Source: Bradyrhizobium sp. U87765 SZCCT0048 (GTDB lineage: Bacteria; Pseudomonadota; Alphaproteobacteria; Rhizobiales; Xanthobacteraceae). From it: a DNA stretch of 64,000 bases. The position numbers and the translations under genes are program-made. Shown here piece by piece: positions 60,187 through 64,000 of this stretch. The notes below the pieces were generated by a model that searched no databases, was not told where the DNA came from, and saw only the letters and a program-made list of their open reading frames with translations. Numbering within the stretch: position 1 is the stretch's first letter; every line of letters starts with the position of its first letter. The stretch is from contig NZ_JAFCMM010000003.1 of NCBI RefSeq assembly GCF_018131225.1, forward strand, positions 384,001-448,000. The letters run 5' to 3'.

Positions 60187-61002
60187 TCACCAGGCCGGCA
60201 GCACGGCGCCCTTGAACGTCGTAAGAATGAATTCCTTGATCTGTGGCGTCTGGTAGCTTTCCACCAGTGCCTTGACCCAGGGCTGATCCTTGTCCACCGC
60301 GCGGACCGCGATCAGATTGGCGTAAGGGCCCTTGGGGTCCTCGCGCAGGATTGCGTCCTTGACCGGGTCGAGCCCTGCCTGCGTCGCGTAGTTGGTGTTG
60401 ACCGCGGCGACGTCGACATCGTCGAGGGTGCGCGGCGTCTGCGCCGCATCGATCTCGGTGATCCTGAGCTTCTTCGGATTGTCGATGATGTCGGCGACGC
60501 TCGGCTTGAATCCGACACCGTCCTTGAGCTTGAGCGCGCCCTTGTCCTGCAAAAGCAGCAGCACGCGCCCGCCGTTGGTGGGATCGTTCGGGATCGCGAG
60601 CGACGCCCCCTGTGGCACTGCGTCCCAGCTCTTGTACTTCTTCGAGTAGAGCCCGATCGGGAAGTTCACGGTATAGCCGACCGGCTCGATCTTGTAGCCG
60701 CGGTCGGCCTTCTGGTTGTCGAGATACGGCTTGTGCTGGAACGAATTGGCCTGCAGTTCACCGGCCTCGAGCGCCGCGTTGGGCACGACATAGTCGGAGA
60801 ATTCGACGATCTGGATGTCGAGGCCCTTCTGCGCGGCGATCGGCTTCACCGCCTCCATGATCTGGGCATGCGGCCCCGGCGTGACGCCGATCTTGATGGT
60901 CTTGCGCTCCTGCGCCGAAGCACTATCGAGGCCGGCGCTGCCGAGCAGGCCGATCGCCAGCGCACCGGCAGCAATCGACTGGAGAAGATGTCTGCGCGTC
61001 AT
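60187..61002 (-). CDS. metQ: MetQ/NlpA-type methionine-binding protein, copy 1
   Basis: This 271-residue substrate-binding protein is of the NlpA family, feeding the methionine importer. The N-terminus TRRHLLQSIAAGALAIGLLGSAG has a twin-arginine-like motif and no lipobox cysteine. The mature part has IKIGVTPGPHAQIMEAVKPIAAQKGLDIQIVEFSDYVVPN, ANSFQHKPYLDNQ, IPNDPTNGGRVLLLL and NTNYATQAGLDP. GAGGGA precedes the ATG. It lies 28 bases after a second, related metQ; the pair shares the motifs but not close sequence. Confidence 0.92.
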   Translation of the reverse strand: MTRRHLLQSIAAGALAIGLLGSAGLDSASAQERKTIKIGVTPGPHAQIMEAVKPIAAQKGLDIQIVEFSDYVVPNAALEAGELQANSFQHKPYLDNQKADRGYKIEPVGYTVNFPIGLYSKKYKSWDAVPQGASLAIPNDPTNGGRVLLLLQDKGALKLKDGVGFKPSVADIIDNPKKLRITEIDAAQTPRTLDDVDVAAVNTNYATQAGLDPVKDAILREDPKGPYANLIAVRAVDKDQPWVKALVESYQTPQIKEFILTTFKGAVLPAW

Positions 61003-61030
61003 GATGTAATCCCTCAAAGAATGACTTCGC

Positions 61031-61807
61031 TCACCAGGTGGCGATATAGGTGCCCTTGAAGCGGGTATCGAGGAACTGGCGCACCGGCTCGGAGTGATAC
61101 GCCGCAATCAGTTCCTTGACCCACGGCTTGTCCTTGTCCTCTTCGCGCACCGCGAGGATATTGACCCACGGCCCTTCAGCGCTCTCGCGCGCCAGCGCAT
61201 CCTTGGCGGGATCGAGGCCGGCCTGCACCGCATAGTTGTTGTTGATCGAGACGAGATCGACATCCTGCAGCGAGCGCGGCAGCTGCGCCGCGTCGAGCTC
61301 GACGAACCGCAGTTTCTTCGGGTTGTCGACGATATCGGCGACCGTCGCCGTCACGCCGACGCCGTCGCGGAGCTTGATGAGGCCATGCAGCGCCAGGATC
61401 TGCAGGCCGCGCGCACCGTTGGTCGGATCGTTGGCGATCGCCACGGTGGCCCCCTGCGGCAGGTCGGCGAGCTTCTTGACCTTGATCGAGTAGACGCCCT
61501 GGGGCGAGGCGATGGTGGTCGCGACCTTGACGATCTTCCAGTTGGTCTTCGAGATCTGGTTGAGCAGATACGGCTCGTGCTGGAACGAATTCGCCTCGAT
61601 GTCCTTCTGCGCCAGCGCCTGATTGGGAATGACGTAGTCGGTGAACTCGATCACCTTGACGTCGAGGCCGCGCTCGGCAGCGACCTTGCGCACCACATCC
61701 ATGACTTCGGCATGGGGCCCGGCAGTGACGCCGACGCGGATGGTCTCGGCGCGCGCCGCGCCGATGAGCGTCGCGAGAGCGACGACGGTTGCAGTGACGA
61801 TACGCAT
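61031..61807 (-). CDS. metQ: MetQ/NlpA-type methionine-binding protein, copy 2
   Basis: This 258-residue binding protein has a Sec-type signal (MRIVTATVVALATLIGAARAE) and no lipobox cysteine. Family motifs are IRVGVTAGPHAEVMDVVRKVAAERGLDVKVIEFTDYVIPNQ, EANSFQHEPYLLNQ, IANDPTNGARGLQIL and SINNNYAVQAGLDP. It is 29 bases after metI. The two binding proteins probably differ in ligand range, such as D- or L-methionine, its sulfoxide, or dipeptides. Confidence 0.92.
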   Translation of the reverse strand: MRIVTATVVALATLIGAARAETIRVGVTAGPHAEVMDVVRKVAAERGLDVKVIEFTDYVIPNQALAQKDIEANSFQHEPYLLNQISKTNWKIVKVATTIASPQGVYSIKVKKLADLPQGATVAIANDPTNGARGLQILALHGLIKLRDGVGVTATVADIVDNPKKLRFVELDAAQLPRSLQDVDLVSINNNYAVQAGLDPAKDALARESAEGPWVNILAVREEDKDKPWVKELIAAYHSEPVRQFLDTRFKGTYIATW

Positions 61808-61836
61808 GGCAGGAACGTCCTTTGGCTTGCCGGAAA

Positions 61837-62502
61837 TCAGGAACGGCGCGAACGCTTGTCGAGTCGCCGCGCGAGGGTGTCGCCGATCGACTGCACGCCC
61901 TGCACCAGCGCGATCAGCACCAGCACCACGACCAGCATCACATCGGGCATGAAGCGCTGATAGCCGTAGCGGATACCGAGATCGCCGAGACCGCCGCCGC
62001 CGACCGCACCGACCATGGCCGAGTAGCCGATCAGGCTCACGAGGGTCAGCGTCAGCGCCAGCGTCACCGCCGGCAACGCTTCGGGCAGCAACACCTTGCG
62101 CACGATCTGCAGCGGGCTGGCGCCGAACGCGCGCGCCGCCTCGATCAGGCCCTGGTCGACCTCGCGCACGGCCGCCTCGACCACACGGGCGATGAACGGC
62201 ACCGCCGCGATGGTCAACGGCACAGTGGCGGCCGCGGTGCCGATCGAGGTGCCGGCGATAAAACGCGTCAGCGGAACGATCGCCACGACCAGGATGATGA
62301 ATGGCGTCGAGCGCGTGGCGTTGACGACAAGGCCGACGAGGCGGTTCGTGACAGGCGCGGGAAACAGCTCGCCAGCGCGGCTGGTGGCAAGGAAGATGCC
62401 GAGCGGCAAACCGATGATCGTGCCGAACAGGCCGGCCAACGCCACCATGCGCAAGGTATCGACCGTCGACCAGGCGATCATGCTGAGGAGTTCAGGCGAC
62501 AT
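61837..62502 (-). CDS. metI: Methionine ABC transporter permease
   Basis: This 221-residue five-helix permease has the MetI pattern: LLSMIAWSTVDTLRMVALAGLFGTIIGLPLGIFLATS, RSTPFIILVVAIVPLTRFI, and the ATPase-coupling EAA-type loop VDQGLIEAARAFGASPLQIVRKVLLPEALPAV. GYSAMVGAVGGGGLGDLGIRYGYQR is the family signature. Its start overlaps the metN stop by 11 bases. Confidence 0.95.
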   Translation of the reverse strand: MSPELLSMIAWSTVDTLRMVALAGLFGTIIGLPLGIFLATSRAGELFPAPVTNRLVGLVVNATRSTPFIILVVAIVPLTRFIAGTSIGTAAATVPLTIAAVPFIARVVEAAVREVDQGLIEAARAFGASPLQIVRKVLLPEALPAVTLALTLTLVSLIGYSAMVGAVGGGGLGDLGIRYGYQRFMPDVMLVVVLVLIALVQGVQSIGDTLARRLDKRSRRS

Positions 62503-63616
62503 AGCCGAGTCGCTCCACCGTGTTGCCGCCGGCCTCGAGCTGGGCGGCGATCTGCGTTACCTGCTCGGCTGACGCGGGAATGGCGACGATGAGGGTGCCG
62601 AACGGATGGCCAGAAATCATCTCGACCTGGCCGTGCAGAATGTTGACGTCGACGTCGAAGCGCCGGGTGAGCTGCGACAGCAGCGGCTGGCTCGCCTCGT
62701 GACCGCGGAAGGACAGCCGCAGCACGGCCTGCGCGCCGGTGGCGGGCCGCTCCGCGACGAGCTTTTCCTGCAGCCATTCCGGCACATGGCTGCCGGTGAC
62801 CGAGCCGACGAAGCGCTGCGTGACCTCGTGGCGTGGTGAGGCGAACACCTCGAACGTCGCGCCTTCCTCGACGATCCGGCCGTGCTCCAGCACCGCGACG
62901 CGGTCGGCGAGCGCCTTCACCACGGCCATCTCATGGGTGATGAACAGGATGGTGAGATTGAGATCCTTGTTGATCCGTTTGAGCAGATCGAGAATCTGGT
63001 CGGTCGTTTCCGGATCGAGCGCGGACGTCGCCTCGTCCGACAGCAGCACCTTGGGGCTGGTGGCGAGCGCGCGCGCGATACCGACGCGCTGCTTCTGACC
63101 GCCCGACAGCTCTGCAGGGTAGCGATCGCGCTTGTCGGCAAGGCCGACCATGTCGAGCAGTGGCAGCACGGCCTTGGCGATGTCGCGCCTGGCGACGCCG
63201 GCGATCTCCAGCGGCAGCGCGATATTGTCGAATGCGGTGCGTGACGACAGCAGGTTGAAATGCTGGAAGATCATGCCGATCGAGCGCCGCGCCGCGCGCA
63301 GTCCGCGCTCATCGAGCGCGGTGATATCGGTGCCGTTGACGACGACGCGTCCGCTCGTCGGCCGCTCGAGGCCGTTGATCAGACGGATGAGCGACGACTT
63401 GCCGGCGCCGCTGCGACCGATGACGCCGACGATGGCGCCATCGGGCACCACGAGGTTGATGTCGCGCAACGCCACCACCGCAGCGCTGTCGCCGCGCGCG
63501 GCGTAGGTCTTGCCAACGCCCTCGATCTCGATTCCCGCGGCGGTCTGGCGGGTCGCAGAGTCCACGGTCACCCCCGTCTGTCGGGGCCAGTTCTGTCTGG
63601 GCCAAGGCGCATTCAT
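62492..63616 (-). CDS. metN: Methionine ABC transporter ATP-binding protein
   Basis: This 374-residue MetN has the ATPase motifs GRSGAGKSSLIR (Walker A, about residues 66-76), LSGGQKQRVGIARALATSP, VLLSDEATSALDPET (Walker B), and THEMAVVKALADRVAVL. It also carries a C-terminal NIL domain (about residues 290-370, RLSFRGHEASQPLLSQLTRRFDVDVNILHGQVEMISGHPFGTLIV) that senses methionine and inhibits transport. It is the first gene of metN-metI-metQ-metQ. An upstream in-frame start at 63721 lacks family support. Confidence 0.95.
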   Translation of the reverse strand: MNAPWPRQNWPRQTGVTVDSATRQTAAGIEIEGVGKTYAARGDSAAVVALRDINLVVPDGAIVGVIGRSGAGKSSLIRLINGLERPTSGRVVVNGTDITALDERGLRAARRSIGMIFQHFNLLSSRTAFDNIALPLEIAGVARRDIAKAVLPLLDMVGLADKRDRYPAELSGGQKQRVGIARALATSPKVLLSDEATSALDPETTDQILDLLKRINKDLNLTILFITHEMAVVKALADRVAVLEHGRIVEEGATFEVFASPRHEVTQRFVGSVTGSHVPEWLQEKLVAERPATGAQAVLRLSFRGHEASQPLLSQLTRRFDVDVNILHGQVEMISGHPFGTLIVAIPASAEQVTQIAAQLEAGGNTVERLGYVA

Positions 63617-64000
63617 CGCGGAACCGGCTTTCGTCGTTTGGCGCTGGAAATGGCGGAATAATGACAAGCTCCGCTTATCCAGAAACGTCCGACGCTGCAA
63701 TGCACCCAAACCACAAAGCAATACAACGCCTCTGGTTTTAGCCTTGGCGACCGTTTTCTTTCAAGCGGCCGACGGCAGGCGACGCGCATGTCCTACACCC
63801 CGCGAAACGATTTCGGCTCGCAAGGAAGGTGCCCACTGGGTACTCCCATGGACCGGCACATCACTGCCCGGCATGGGCTCTCATCGCACCAAATACCGGC
63901 AGAGGCGCATTTTTCTGAATGGCATGACGGCGCAGGACAAACCTGCCCGCGATGCCGGCCAATATGGCAACTCAATCTCACGGACGTCGCCTAAAATCGG
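63617..64000. other. Region upstream of metN without a gene
   Basis: No gene is seen in these 384 bases. They hold the metN promoter. I looked for a SAM riboswitch of the alphaproteobacterial type and could not see one. Short frames here have no family similarity. Confidence 0.5.

Noticed and set aside
63617..64000. SAM riboswitch upstream of metN
   Set aside because: No SAM-II-type pseudoknot pattern was seen. A covariance search would be decisive.

Overview
The window is about 64 kb of GC-rich chromosome from an alphaproteobacterium. It most resembles the Bradyrhizobium/Rhodopseudomonas group (Nitrobacteraceae, Hyphomicrobiales). The evidence is family content, not a database search: an RcdA (DUF1465) adaptor, a TrcR (DUF1013) regulator, small DUF1192, DUF2852, DUF4164 and DUF6506 proteins, a tkt-gap-pgk-class I fba cluster, and ZapA and 6S RNA near 5-formyltetrahydrofolate cyclo-ligase. 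Most of it is ordinary core genome with short, tightly packed operons. No tRNA, rRNA, CRISPR array, transposase or integrase was seen.

Layout. 1-8.8 kb is an accessory, regulator-rich stretch: an OsmC/hydrolase fusion (cut by the window edge), two alpha/beta hydrolases, a WYL regulator, three TetR regulators with recognisable palindromic operators, a GST, an NTF2-like protein and a GFA protein. 8.8-12.2 kb is one minus-strand translationally coupled run: ruvC, ruvA, a cytidine-deaminase-like gene, ruvB, a NUDIX gene and ybgC. 12.3-18.6 kb holds mgtE, yebC, a chemoreceptor gene broken by a one-base frameshift, a YmdB-type phosphodiesterase, 5-FCL and a probable 6S RNA.

19.4-28.2 kb is the most unusual part. 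Three plus-strand genes sit between the 6S RNA/5-FCL block and zapA, which normally lie together. They are a secreted pentapeptide, pectate-lyase-like, glycine-rich protein; a second secreted pentapeptide protein; and a 1448-residue protein with a hydrophobic core and an NHL-like stretch. The second and third genes share five copies of a helix-plus-strand module that I cannot assign to a known family. I read this as an inserted cell-surface system of unknown function.

28.3-37.8 kb is central metabolism: zapA-DUF4164 divergent from tkt, gap, pgk, class I fba and a ThiE-like gene, then a Sel1-repeat protein and an inositol monophosphatase. 37.9-49.2 kb has a lipid-modifying pair (DUF1295 and a cyclopropane-synthase-like methyltransferase), an ExbB/MotA-OmpA/MotB-like pair, a LysR-DUF6506 pair, a GNAT, an MsbA-related ABC exporter, rpmE, rcdA, DUF1192 and a quinone oxidoreductase. 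49.4-60.0 kb has an EAL phosphodiesterase with a degenerate GGDEF, a split Ada/Ogt alkylation-repair pair, YqgE, a DsbD-N protein, a peroxiredoxin, the rnhA-thrB-ispH run and trcR. 60.2-63.6 kb is a methionine ABC transporter operon, metN-metI-metQ-metQ.
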